Shown: positions 7,692 through 14,298 of the stretch, in pieces
Layout of the letters: each line of letters begins with the position of its first letter
Position numbering within the stretch: position 1 is the first letter of the stretch
Source: Nitrospirota bacterium
GTDB taxonomy: Bacteria > Nitrospirota > JAOUDF01
Direction: 5' to 3'
NCBI GenBank assembly: GCA_029859385.1
Contig: JAOUDF010000027.1
Span: forward strand, 1-18,747
Length of the DNA stretch: 18,747 nucleotides
Made by a program: the position numbers and the translations under genes
The notes under the pieces: model-generated
Databases searched by the model: none
What the model was told of the DNA's origin: nothing
What the model saw: the letters and a program-made list of their open reading frames with translations, nothing else

Positions 7692-8069
7692 ATGAGATTT
7701 CTTCAAGAACTTATCAGCAGCATAAAAGCCGGTTGGCATGCGGGCAGAGGCCACAAGGCAACTCGACAAGGAGAGCTCGAAAAAGCGTTGCGACATTATG
7801 AACTTGCCGTGGAATACGAGAAGCGGTCCGAAAAGGATGGCTCTGGCCTGAGCCCAGTAACGCTAGAGTGTCTCGCTCGCGCCCACGCAAGGTTAGGAAA
7901 TTACAAAGAAGCAACTACACTGGCCGAACAGTGCCGGGAGCTCTATATGCAGCAATATCCTGGTACAAAGCTTGTTTCTGATTGTTTAGCTCGAATTGAG
8001 CACTTCATTGCCCTGCTTCACGCGGGCAACACCAATGCAATTAACAAGTTTATTGCCATAGCCCGGTAG
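7692..8069 (+). CDS. Small TPR-like helical protein, 125 residues
   Basis: Not a named family that I recognise. The sequence is helical with tetratricopeptide-like spacing: KATRQGELEKALRHYELAVE (about residues 22-41) and LARAHARLGNYKEATTLAEQ (about 61-80) each show the G/A-x-Y-x-x-A pattern of a TPR helix pair, so about two repeats are present. No signal peptide or transmembrane segment is seen. A strong GGGAGAGG ribosome site at 7682-7689 precedes the ATG at 7692. The gene begins 9 bases after the J-domain gene, so the two are probably cotranscribed and may work together; TPR proteins often act as chaperone adaptors, but that link is inference. Base composition is lower in GC than its neighbours. 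The stop codon (8067-8069) falls inside a hairpin repeat. Confidence 0.75.
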   Translation: MRFLQELISSIKAGWHAGRGHKATRQGELEKALRHYELAVEYEKRSEKDGSGLSPVTLECLARAHARLGNYKEATTLAEQCRELYMQQYPGTKLVSDCLARIEHFIALLHAGNTNAINKFIAIAR

Positions 8070-8096
8070 GTTGGGCTGAAGAACATGAAGCCCAAC
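8070..8096. repeat. REP-like hairpin GTTGGGCT/AGCCCAAC
   Basis: A perfect 8-bp stem (8070-8077 with 8089-8096) encloses an 11-base loop. The longer context, GTAGGTTGGG at the left arm and CCCAACATC at the right, resembles a dispersed hairpin repeat I recall from many bacterial genomes (GGTTGGG ... CCCAACA). The TAG stop of the preceding gene is part of it. No U-tract follows on the plus strand, so it is not a classic terminator, but it could protect the 3' end of the mRNA. Confidence 0.6.
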
Positions 8097-8188
8097 ATCA
8101 TCAGCGGTGAATGAAACAATGCATTACCAGCGTTCTGACGTAACAGAAAAGACATATTTCTTCACAGCGAATCCTGACGGAGCAGGCT

Positions 8189-8887
8189 ATGAATACCAAT
8201 GAAGAACTGATACCGAAGCATGGCGGCTATCGACGGCTCAAGAGCTTTCAGGTGGCCCAACTGGTTTATGACATCACGGTTCGTTTTTGTGACCGCTATG
8301 TTGACAAGCGCAGCCGCACCCATGACCAGATGGTGCAGGCGGCTCGGTCCGGGGTCCAAAACATCGCTGAAGGAAGCCAGGCTTCAGGGACTTCGAAGAA
8401 GACGGAACTCAAGCTCACCAACGTCGCAAGGGCAAGCCTGGAAGAGCTGAAGCTCGACTACGAAGATTTTCTGCGCCAGCGCGGACTGCCGGTGTGGAAG
8501 CGTGATGATTGGCGACGCCAGGAGCTGATTGATCGAAGGTGTACCACTGCGGATGAGGTAGCTGCCTGGGTGAATAAAGTGCACAAGCGTGGACTTGGTG
8601 GACAAGGCGGACTGAGTGGACCAGAATCAAAGTCCACTTCGTCCACAAAATCCACCTCGTCCACACACCCAGCCTTCCCCGAACTTGCCGCCAACGCCGC
8701 CCTGGTGCTTCTGGCGGTCGCCTGCAGCCTGCTCGATCGCCAGCTTGCTGCCCAGGCAAAAGTCTTCGAAACTGAAGGAGGTTTCACCGAGCGACTCTAC
8801 CGCGTTCGTTCAGGAAAAAGGTCATCACAACCAGCGTCCATTCAGTCCACAAAGTCCCCTTCGTCTACCAAGTCCACAAAGAACTGA
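8189..8887 (+). CDS. Four-helix-bundle (S23/IVP-like) protein split by 9-bp repeats
   Basis: Residues 15-125 carry the S23/23S-IVP-like four-helix-bundle signature: FQVAQLVYDITVRFCDRYVD, RTHDQMVQAARSGVQNIAEG and VARASLEELKLDYEDFLRQR. A low-complexity linker (about 133-159) then interrupts the fold. Residues 160-212 (FPELAANAALVLLAVACSLL ... GGFTERLYRVRSGK) match what I recall as the four-helix-bundle suffix domain. The tail 213-232 is again low-complexity. Linker and tail are translated from GTGGAC/GTCCAC 9-bp arrays. The function of the family is unknown; related bundles include Avd, the accessory protein of diversity-generating retroelements, but no reverse transcriptase lies in the window. 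ATG at 8189 follows GGAG at 8179-8182. The gene stands alone and its stop is 59 bases before tetR. Confidence 0.85.
   Translation: MNTNEELIPKHGGYRRLKSFQVAQLVYDITVRFCDRYVDKRSRTHDQMVQAARSGVQNIAEGSQASGTSKKTELKLTNVARASLEELKLDYEDFLRQRGLPVWKRDDWRRQELIDRRCTTADEVAAWVNKVHKRGLGGQGGLSGPESKSTSSTKSTSSTHPAFPELAANAALVLLAVACSLLDRQLAAQAKVFETEGGFTERLYRVRSGKRSSQPASIQSTKSPSSTKSTKN
8589..8664. repeat. Inverted 9-bp repeat arrays (4 x GTGGACNNN facing 4 x GTCCACNNN)
   Basis: Units begin at 8589, 8598, 8607 (GCGGAC) and 8616 in one orientation and at 8632, 8641, 8650 (ATCCAC) and 8659 in the other, around a 7-base centre. The arms can pair as four 6-bp blocks separated by unmatched 3-base spacers. The period of 9 keeps the reading frame, giving Gly/Leu-rich then Ser/Thr/Lys-rich residues. 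Confidence 0.9.
8836..8880. repeat. Second GTCCACNNN array at the end of the four-helix-bundle gene
   Basis: Five 9-bp units begin at 8836, 8845, 8854, 8863 and 8872 (GTCCAT, GTCCAC, GTCCCC, GTCTAC, GTCCAC). They are in the same reading phase as the GTCCAC arm at 8632-8664 and encode the Ser/Thr/Lys tail; the stop codon follows within one codon of the last unit. Units are less uniform than in the first array. Confidence 0.85.
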
Positions 8888-8890
8888 CCC

Positions 8891-8919
8891 TTGCCATTTA
8901 AACAATTGTTTGATACAAC
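8891..8919 (+). promoter_or_regulatory. Putative tetR-exporter promoter
   Basis: TTGCCA at 8891-8896 and TACAAC at 8914-8919 are exactly 17 bases apart. They stand 28 bases before the tetR ATG. The spacer holds the palindrome described separately. Assigned by eye. Confidence 0.45.
8900..8911. promoter_or_regulatory. Putative TetR operator palindrome
   Basis: AAACAATTGTTT is a perfect 12-bp palindrome lying between the predicted -35 and -10 hexamers. Its form AAAC-N4-GTTT resembles the operator I recall for the fatty-acid-responsive TetR regulator PsrA. A partial second copy follows (ACAACTGTTTGA, 8915-8926), so that AATTGTTTGAT is nearly repeated 13 bp downstream. Binding here would block RNA polymerase. 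Confidence 0.55.
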
Positions 8920-8946
8920 TGTTTGATCCTGACCACTGAGGTAACC

Positions 8947-9603
8947 ATGCCATCTGCAACAGTCGATACCACCGACACCCGTCAGCGCCTGCTGGATGCC
9001 GCGGGCAAGGTGTTTGCCGAAAAGGGGTTCCGCTCGGCCACCATCCGCGAGATATGCAAGCGGGCGAAGGCGAATGTGGCGGCGGTGAATTACCATTTCG
9101 GCGACAAGGAGCGGTTTTATGCCGAGGTGCTCGGCTATGCCCACCGCTGCGCCCTGGAAAAATATCCTCCCCATTTGGGTCTTGCCGAAACAGCCACGGC
9201 CGAGGAGCGGCTTACGGCCTTTGTCCGCTCGTTTCTGCTCCGGGTCCTCGACAACGGCCGCCCCGCGTGGCATGGTAAACTGATGCTCCGGGAGATGGCC
9301 GAGCCTACTGCCGCACTGGATAGGCTGGTGGAAGAGTCGATCCGGCCGAACCTTGACCTTCTCCGAAGCATTGTCACCGACCTGCTGGGTGATGCGGCGA
9401 CGGACGACGATGTCCGCGCCAGTGCATCGAGCATTGTTGCCCAGTGCCTCTTTTACTACCAGTGCCGACCGGTGATAACCCGGCTCAACCCGCAGCAGTC
9501 GTATGATCCGGCCGCAATCGACCGGCTGGCGGACCATATAACCCGCTTCTCCCTCGGCGGATTGCGCCACCGGGCGGAGGAGCGACGGAGGGAGCGGTCA
9601 TGA
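8947..9603 (+). CDS. TetR/AcrR family regulator, CecR-like
   Basis: A 218-residue repressor. The N-terminal helix-turn-helix (residues about 12-58) is textbook TetR: RQRLLDAAGKVFAEKGFRSA, then TIREICKRAKANVAAVNYHF and GDKERFY. The C-terminal half, with FVRSFLLRVLDNGRPAWHGK and LMLREMAEPTAALDRLVEE, resembles the CecR/YbiH (DUF1956) ligand domain; that family commonly controls adjacent HlyD-ABC exporters. The ATG at 8947 has GAGG at 8938-8941; the frame runs on upstream to 8923 but adds only an atypical leader. The stop overlaps the permease start (ATGA at 9600-9603), so regulator and exporter are translated together. Autoregulation through the palindrome at 8900-8911 is inferred. The inducer is unknown; a small hydrophobic compound or drug would fit the family. 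Confidence 0.9.
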   Translation: MPSATVDTTDTRQRLLDAAGKVFAEKGFRSATIREICKRAKANVAAVNYHFGDKERFYAEVLGYAHRCALEKYPPHLGLAETATAEERLTAFVRSFLLRVLDNGRPAWHGKLMLREMAEPTAALDRLVEESIRPNLDLLRSIVTDLLGDAATDDDVRASASSIVAQCLFYYQCRPVITRLNPQQSYDPAAIDRLADHITRFSLGGLRHRAEERRRERS

Positions 9604-10754
9604 TCTCCGTGGCTATCAAGATGCTGGTGGGCGACCGGGCGAAATACCTGGGCATTGTCATGGGGCTTACCTTCGCCTCGTTCCTCATTACCCAGCAGAT
9701 GTCGATCTTCACCGGCCTCATGACCCGCACCTACGGGTTTATTACCGATGCCGGACTGGCGGACATCTGGGTGATGGACCCCAAGGTGCAATTTATCGAT
9801 GACGTCAAGCCGCTGCAGGACACCCAGCTCTACCGGGTTCGCGGGGTTGACGGCGTGGAGTGGGCGGTGCCGCTCTATAAGGGGATGCTGAAGGTGCGGC
9901 TGGAAAACGGCAACTACCAGTCGACCAACGTGGTGGGGCTTGACGACGCGACGCTCATTGGCGGACCGCCGAAGATGCTTGAGGGGAACCTCGAGGACCT
10001 TCGCCGCGCAGACGCGGTAATCGTCGATGCGGTCGGCGCCCGGGGCAAGCTGGCGAAATTCGGCCCCGGCGGCGTGCGCATACCGCTGAAGGTGGGCGAC
10101 ACGCTGGAGCTCAACGACCACCGGGCCATTGTGGTGGGGCTGTGCCAGGTCTCGCGTACCTTCCAGTCGCAGCCGGTTATCTACACTACCTACACCCGCG
10201 CGGTGACCTTTGCGCCGAGAGAACGAAAACTTCTCTCCTTTGTGCTGGTGAAGGCCCGGGAGGGTGAAGACCAGAAAGTGTTGTGTGAACGGATAAAGAA
10301 GGTCACCGGGCTGGCGGCCTATTCCCGCGAGGACTTCAAGATGATGACGGTGAACTATTTCCTCAAGTACACCGGAATCCCCATCAACTTCGGCATGGCG
10401 GTTATCATGGGGTTTGTCATCGGTACGGCCATCGCCGGCATGATCTTCTACAACTTCACCCTCGACAACCTCCGCCACTTCGGGACGCTTAAGGCCATGG
10501 GCGCCACGAACCGGCAGCTTCTGGGAATGATTATCCTGCAAGCCATAGTTGTCGGAGGGGTCGGCTACGGCCTCGGGGTCGGCGCCGCCACAGGGTTCGG
10601 CTTCATCACAAAGGGCAGCGAGCTGGCGTTTAGGATGCCGTGGCAGATTCTGGCCATTACGGCCTGCGCCATTACCGTTATCTGTATCTTTGCCGCGCTT
10701 ATCAGCATTCGAAAGGTGATGAAGCTGGAGCCGGCAATTGTATTTAAATCGTAG
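9600..10754 (+). CDS. ABC transporter permease (DevC/FtsX-MacB type)
   Basis: A protein of 384 residues with the FtsX-like layout: one N-terminal membrane helix (about 15-37, YLGIVMGLTFASFLITQQMS), a periplasmic domain of about 220 residues, and three C-terminal helices (about 260-283, 302-330 and 346-370). FGTLKAMGATNRQLLGMI between the second and third helices is the conserved cytoplasmic coupling segment of this class. Short single-helix-plus-three permeases with separate ATPases, as in DevBCA, work with a HlyD adaptor and an outer-membrane channel as mechanotransmission exporters. It starts inside the tetR stop codon by a 4-base overlap. The ATPase gene lies 145 bases downstream, beyond a hairpin pair. 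Family is certain; substrate is unknown. Confidence 0.92.
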   Translation: MISVAIKMLVGDRAKYLGIVMGLTFASFLITQQMSIFTGLMTRTYGFITDAGLADIWVMDPKVQFIDDVKPLQDTQLYRVRGVDGVEWAVPLYKGMLKVRLENGNYQSTNVVGLDDATLIGGPPKMLEGNLEDLRRADAVIVDAVGARGKLAKFGPGGVRIPLKVGDTLELNDHRAIVVGLCQVSRTFQSQPVIYTTYTRAVTFAPRERKLLSFVLVKAREGEDQKVLCERIKKVTGLAAYSREDFKMMTVNYFLKYTGIPINFGMAVIMGFVIGTAIAGMIFYNFTLDNLRHFGTLKAMGATNRQLLGMIILQAIVVGGVGYGLGVGAATGFGFITKGSELAFRMPWQILAITACAITVICIFAALISIRKVMKLEPAIVFKS

Positions 10755-10775
10755 AGGATGCTCTCGAAAAAGGGT

Positions 10776-10853
10776 GTCATTCCGGCGAAAGCCGGAATCC
10801 ATTCTTTTCATATTGCGGCAAAAGCGCTGGATTCCGGCTTTCGCCGGAATGAC
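10776..10853. repeat. REP-like hairpin pair 2 (types A and A, head to head)
   Basis: Unit 10776-10801 (plus) and unit 10828-10853 (minus) are both the ATTCCGGC/GCCGGAAT type with GAAA loop, separated by 26 bp. They occupy the gap between permease and ATPase genes of the exporter operon. The two units are exact reverse complements over 26 bp, so the pair could also fold as one long stem. Confidence 0.92.
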
Positions 10854-10899
10854 AAGAAAACTATAGTTCAGAATTTTGATCCGTCACAAGGTTTACCAA

Positions 10900-11613
10900 A
10901 TGTCTAATAGTTGTCCCGACATCGCCATCCACTGCAAGGGGGTAACCAAGAGTTACACCACCGGCAATACCACCGTCACGGCCCTTCGCGGCATCGACCT
11001 TGAGGTCTGCAAGGGCGAGCTGATGATGCTGGTGGGGCCGTCGGGGTGCGGCAAGACGACCCTTATTTCGGTCATCGCGGGCATCCTCGACCAGGACCAG
11101 GGTGAGTGCATGATTTTCGGCGAGGATTTCAGCCGCATGCACCCGGCGGAAAAGACCCGCTTCAGGGGAGACACCGTCGGCTTCGTCTTTCAGGCGTTCA
11201 ACCTGATCCCCACCCTGAGCGCGGCGGAGAATGTGGCGGTGCCGCTCCTCATCAAGGGGATAAAGCGGAAAGAGGCTCTGCAAAAGGCGGGAGAGCTCCT
11301 CGACCGGGTCGGCCTGGGTGACCGGTCGAAGTCGCTGCCGTCCCAGCTCTCGGGCGGACAGCAGCAGCGGGTCGCCATTGCACGGTCGATGGTGCACGAC
11401 CCCAGGCTTATCGTCTGCGACGAGCCGACCAGCGCCCTCGACCACCATACCGGCCACAAGGTTATGGAGCTTCTTCAGGAAGTCGCGATGGCCGAGAACC
11501 GGTCGATGGTAATCGTGACCCACGACGCGCGGATATTCGAGTTTGCCCACCGCATTGCCCACATGGACGACGGGCGGATTGTGGATGTGGTGCGGTCGCA
11601 GATTGATATGTGA
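10900..11613 (+). CDS. ABC transporter ATP-binding protein (DevA/LolD/MacB type)
   Basis: A 237-residue stand-alone ATPase. Visible motifs from the ATG at 10900: Walker A GPSGCGKT at 46-53, Q-loop Q98 in FVFQAFNLIPTLSAAENV, signature LSGGQ at 150-154, Walker B LIVCDE at 170-175, D-loop SALD, and switch His208 in VIVTHD. FQAFNLIPTLSAAENVAVPL is typical of the LolD/MacB/DevA group. It powers the permease encoded just upstream. AAGG at 10888-10891 supports the ATG at 10900; a TTG at 10876 in frame is less likely. It lies between two hairpin pairs, 122 bases before the preferred adaptor start, so its expression relative to its partners may be tuned by these elements. Confidence 0.94.
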   Translation: MSNSCPDIAIHCKGVTKSYTTGNTTVTALRGIDLEVCKGELMMLVGPSGCGKTTLISVIAGILDQDQGECMIFGEDFSRMHPAEKTRFRGDTVGFVFQAFNLIPTLSAAENVAVPLLIKGIKRKEALQKAGELLDRVGLGDRSKSLPSQLSGGQQQRVAIARSMVHDPRLIVCDEPTSALDHHTGHKVMELLQEVAMAENRSMVIVTHDARIFEFAHRIAHMDDGRIVDVVRSQIDM

Positions 11614-11630
11614 AGGTTTGTAAAAAAGTC

Positions 11631-11709
11631 GTCACACCGGTGAAAACCGGTGTCCAGAGGTTCTGATATTTTTCTGAAAAGAATGGATTCCGGCTTTCGC
11701 CGGAATGAC
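11631..11709. repeat. REP-like hairpin pair 3 (types B and A, head to head)
   Basis: Unit 11631-11656 (plus) is the ACACCGGT/ACCGGTGT type and unit 11684-11709 (minus) is the ATTCCGGC/GCCGGAAT type, both with GAAA loops, 27 bp apart. The pair lies between the ATPase stop (11613) and the adaptor ATG (11747). It is the reverse order of pair 1 (A then B). Confidence 0.92.
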
Positions 11710-11746
11710 GTTCAAGTTCCCTGCATTTTTTAACGGAGAAACCACT

Positions 11747-12865
11747 ATGTTTCGAAAATACATCCTGCCCGCAATCGCGGTCCTCGGCGTCATCTTCGCC
11801 GTCTACTCCGTCAGGGCGAATAACAAACCAGTCCCTCCGGCCCAGCCGGTGGTGCAGCCCTCGCAGGCGCCGTTCAAGTCGTATATTGCCGGTGCGGGAA
11901 TCATAGAGGCCAGCACCGAGAACATCGCTGTCGGCACCAACCTGTCGGGCATCGTGACGGAGGTATTCGTCAAGGTGGGGAGCAAGGTGAAAAAGGGCGA
12001 ACCGCTCTTCAGGCTGGACGATCGGGAACTGAAGGCCAACCTCGCCGTGCGACAGACGGCGCTGCAAACCGCGAAGGAGAAGCTGGCGCGGCTCCTCAGC
12101 ATGCCGAGGCCCGAGGATATCCCGCCCGCCGAAGCGAAGGTGCGCGAGGCCGAATCGGCTTTGGCCGACGTGAAGCATCAGCTTGCCCTGGCGGAGAGCA
12201 TTACCGACAAGCGGGCTATCAGCGCCGATGACCTCAACCGTCGCCGCTACGCGGTGCAGGTGGCCGAGGCGCGGGTGGCCGAGGTGAAGTCGAATCTGGC
12301 CCTGCTGAAGGCCGGTTCGTGGAAACCCGATATAGAGATCGCCAAGGCCGACATCGCCGCTGCCGGGGCCCAGGTGAAGGCGACGGAGACCGACATCGAG
12401 CGGCTCACCGTGCGCTCCCCCATCAGCGGCGAGATACTCCAGCTCAACGTCCGCCCCGGTGAATATGCCCAGGCGGGCGTCCTCGCCAAGCCGCTGATCC
12501 TGCTGGGGAACCTCGACCGGCTCCATGTGCGGGTCGACGTGGACGAAAACGAGGCGTGGCGTTTCAAGAAGGATGCACCGGCCATCGCCTTTGTCCGCGG
12601 CAATCGGGAACTCAAGACGCCGATCAAGTTCGAGCGGGTAGAGCCCTATGTCGTTCCCAAGAAATCCCTCACCGGCGACAGCACCGAGCGGGTCGACACC
12701 CGCGTAATGCAGGCGATCTACAGCTTTGACCGGTCGCAGCTCCAGGTGTTCGTGGGGCAGCAGATGGATGTCTTTATCGAGGCCCCGCCGGTGACGGCCT
12801 CTGTCGCGACACCCGGGAACGATAAGGATGCAAAGGGCGGCAAACCGGAGGGGGCCGGGAAATGA
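11747..12865 (+). CDS. HlyD/DevB-type periplasmic adaptor of the ABC exporter
   Basis: A 372-residue membrane fusion protein. An N-terminal anchor (residues 5-22, YILPAIAVLGVIFAVYSV) is followed by a Pro-rich stretch, the first half of the lipoyl-like barrel (about 50-95, TNLSGIVTEVFVKVGSKVKK, GEPLFRLDDREL), a helical hairpin (about 96-220) and the second barrel half (TVRSPISGEILQLNVRPGEY, about 221-240), then a beta-barrel to the end. It bridges the inner-membrane ABC complex and the outer-membrane channel. GGAG at 11735-11738 fits the ATG at 11747; the open frame to 11705 begins inside the repeat and is rejected as the start. It overlaps the next gene by 4 bases (ATGA at 12862-12865). Confidence 0.92.
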   Translation: MFRKYILPAIAVLGVIFAVYSVRANNKPVPPAQPVVQPSQAPFKSYIAGAGIIEASTENIAVGTNLSGIVTEVFVKVGSKVKKGEPLFRLDDRELKANLAVRQTALQTAKEKLARLLSMPRPEDIPPAEAKVREAESALADVKHQLALAESITDKRAISADDLNRRRYAVQVAEARVAEVKSNLALLKAGSWKPDIEIAKADIAAAGAQVKATETDIERLTVRSPISGEILQLNVRPGEYAQAGVLAKPLILLGNLDRLHVRVDVDENEAWRFKKDAPAIAFVRGNRELKTPIKFERVEPYVVPKKSLTGDSTERVDTRVMQAIYSFDRSQLQVFVGQQMDVFIEAPPVTASVATPGNDKDAKGGKPEGAGK

Positions 12866-14298
12866 AAGGGCTCGCCCGTCTCCTCTCCGCAGGCCTCTGT
12901 GCCGCATGCCTCAGTGCGTGCGCCGTGGGGCCGACCTACAAAAAGCCGGAAACAAAAGTACCCGACCAGTGGACAACGGCGCAAAAACAAGCCGAGGCCG
13001 CAAAGGCCGAGGAGCTTGCCCGCTGGTGGACCACCTTTGACGACCCGGTGCTCGATGGTCTCGTTGCAAGGGCGGTGAAGTCGAACCTCGACCTGCGGCT
13101 GGCGGAGGCCCGCATACGGGAAGCCAGGGCCGCGCGGGGCATTACTGATGCCGACCGCTGGCCCTCCATCGACGCATCGGCCTCCCAGACCCGCAGCCGA
13201 ACCAGTGAAAAGCAGCCGCGCAGCGCGAACCGGGGTGGAACAGGGAAGGAATACGACATTTACCAGGCAGGGTTCGACGCCTCGTGGGAGATCGACCTCT
13301 TTGGCGCCGTGAAGCGGGCGGTGGAGGCCGCCGACGCCGACATCGAAACCCGGATGGAAGCCCGCCGGGCCGTGCTTGTAGCCCTTCTCGGCGACGTGGC
13401 GCGCAACTACATAGAGGTCCGCGGCCTGCAGAAAGAGATAGCCATTACCCGCGAGAATATCCGGCTTCAGCAGGAGACGCTCGAACTGGTCCGCGCCCGC
13501 TACACGGCGGGGCTCAACAGCTATCTCGACGTCACCCGGGCCGAGCAGCTGGTGGCAAATACGACATCGCAACTCCCGACGCAGGAGATCACCCTCAAGC
13601 AGACCATCCACCGGCTGGGCGTCCTTTTAGGGCAGGAACCGGGTGCCCTCATGGCCGAACTGGAAGAGGCAAAACCGATCCCCGCAACCACTAACAGCGT
13701 GCCCGTGGGCCTGCCGTCGGAGCTGCTGCTCCGCCGTCCCGATATCCGCCAGGCCGAACGTGAACTGGCCGCTGCCACCGCCCGCACGGGCGTTGCCACC
13801 GCCGACCTCTTCCCCCGTTTCTCCCTTACCGGATCCTTCGGCCTGCAAGGCGGAGAGGCCCGTGACCTGGGCTTCTCCAGCAGCCGGTTCTGGTCCGTGG
13901 GGCCCACCGTGCGCTGGCCGGTGTTTGACGCCGGGCGCATACGGGCCAACATAAAGGTACAGAACGAACGGCAGGAACAGGCGCTGACCCTTTACGAGCA
14001 GACCGTGCTAAGGGCGCTGGAAGATGTGGAGAACAGCCTCGTCGCGTGGCAGCGGGAGCAGGCGCGCCGCGAGTCGCTGACGCAGGCCGTCGATGCCGGT
14101 CGCCAGTCACTGGCCATGTCCAGCGAACTCTTTACGAAAGGGCTCATCAATTTCCTCGACGTCATCGAGGTAGAAAAGTCACTGGTGGAAGCGGAGAGTC
14201 AGCTGGCCCGAAGTGAGAGTGCCGTTTCGTCGAATCTTGTCGCGCTCTATAAAGCCCTGGGCGGCGGGTGGGAGGTCAAGGATGATCAGAAGAATTAA
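12862..14298 (+). CDS. NodT family outer-membrane efflux lipoprotein (TolC/OprM-like)
   Basis: A 478-residue outer-membrane factor. The signal peptide ends in LSAC with lipidated Cys20, followed by the family hallmark AVGPTYKKPE and later WWTTFDDPVLDGLV. Two OEP repeats are visible (about 60-260 and 280-470), including LRRPDIRQAERELAAATART and GRIRANIKVQNERQEQALTL. Members trimerise into a channel-tunnel through the outer membrane and periplasm. The start overlaps the adaptor stop, so the two are translationally coupled; the 3' end overlaps the cupin gene by 17 bases. NodT proteins usually serve RND pumps, but here the neighbours make it the exit duct of the ABC exporter. Confidence 0.94.
   Translation: MKGLARLLSAGLCAACLSACAVGPTYKKPETKVPDQWTTAQKQAEAAKAEELARWWTTFDDPVLDGLVARAVKSNLDLRLAEARIREARAARGITDADRWPSIDASASQTRSRTSEKQPRSANRGGTGKEYDIYQAGFDASWEIDLFGAVKRAVEAADADIETRMEARRAVLVALLGDVARNYIEVRGLQKEIAITRENIRLQQETLELVRARYTAGLNSYLDVTRAEQLVANTTSQLPTQEITLKQTIHRLGVLLGQEPGALMAELEEAKPIPATTNSVPVGLPSELLLRRPDIRQAERELAAATARTGVATADLFPRFSLTGSFGLQGGEARDLGFSSSRFWSVGPTVRWPVFDAGRIRANIKVQNERQEQALTLYEQTVLRALEDVENSLVAWQREQARRESLTQAVDAGRQSLAMSSELFTKGLINFLDVIEVEKSLVEAESQLARSESAVSSNLVALYKALGGGWEVKDDQKN

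Noticed and set aside
8589..8880. CRISPR array
   Set aside because: Repeats are 9 bp with 3-base variable parts inside a coding frame; there are no spacer-length units and no cas genes.
11705..11746. Upstream start for the adaptor gene
   Set aside because: It begins in the repeat; the ATG at 11747 has a good ribosome site and starts directly before the membrane anchor.
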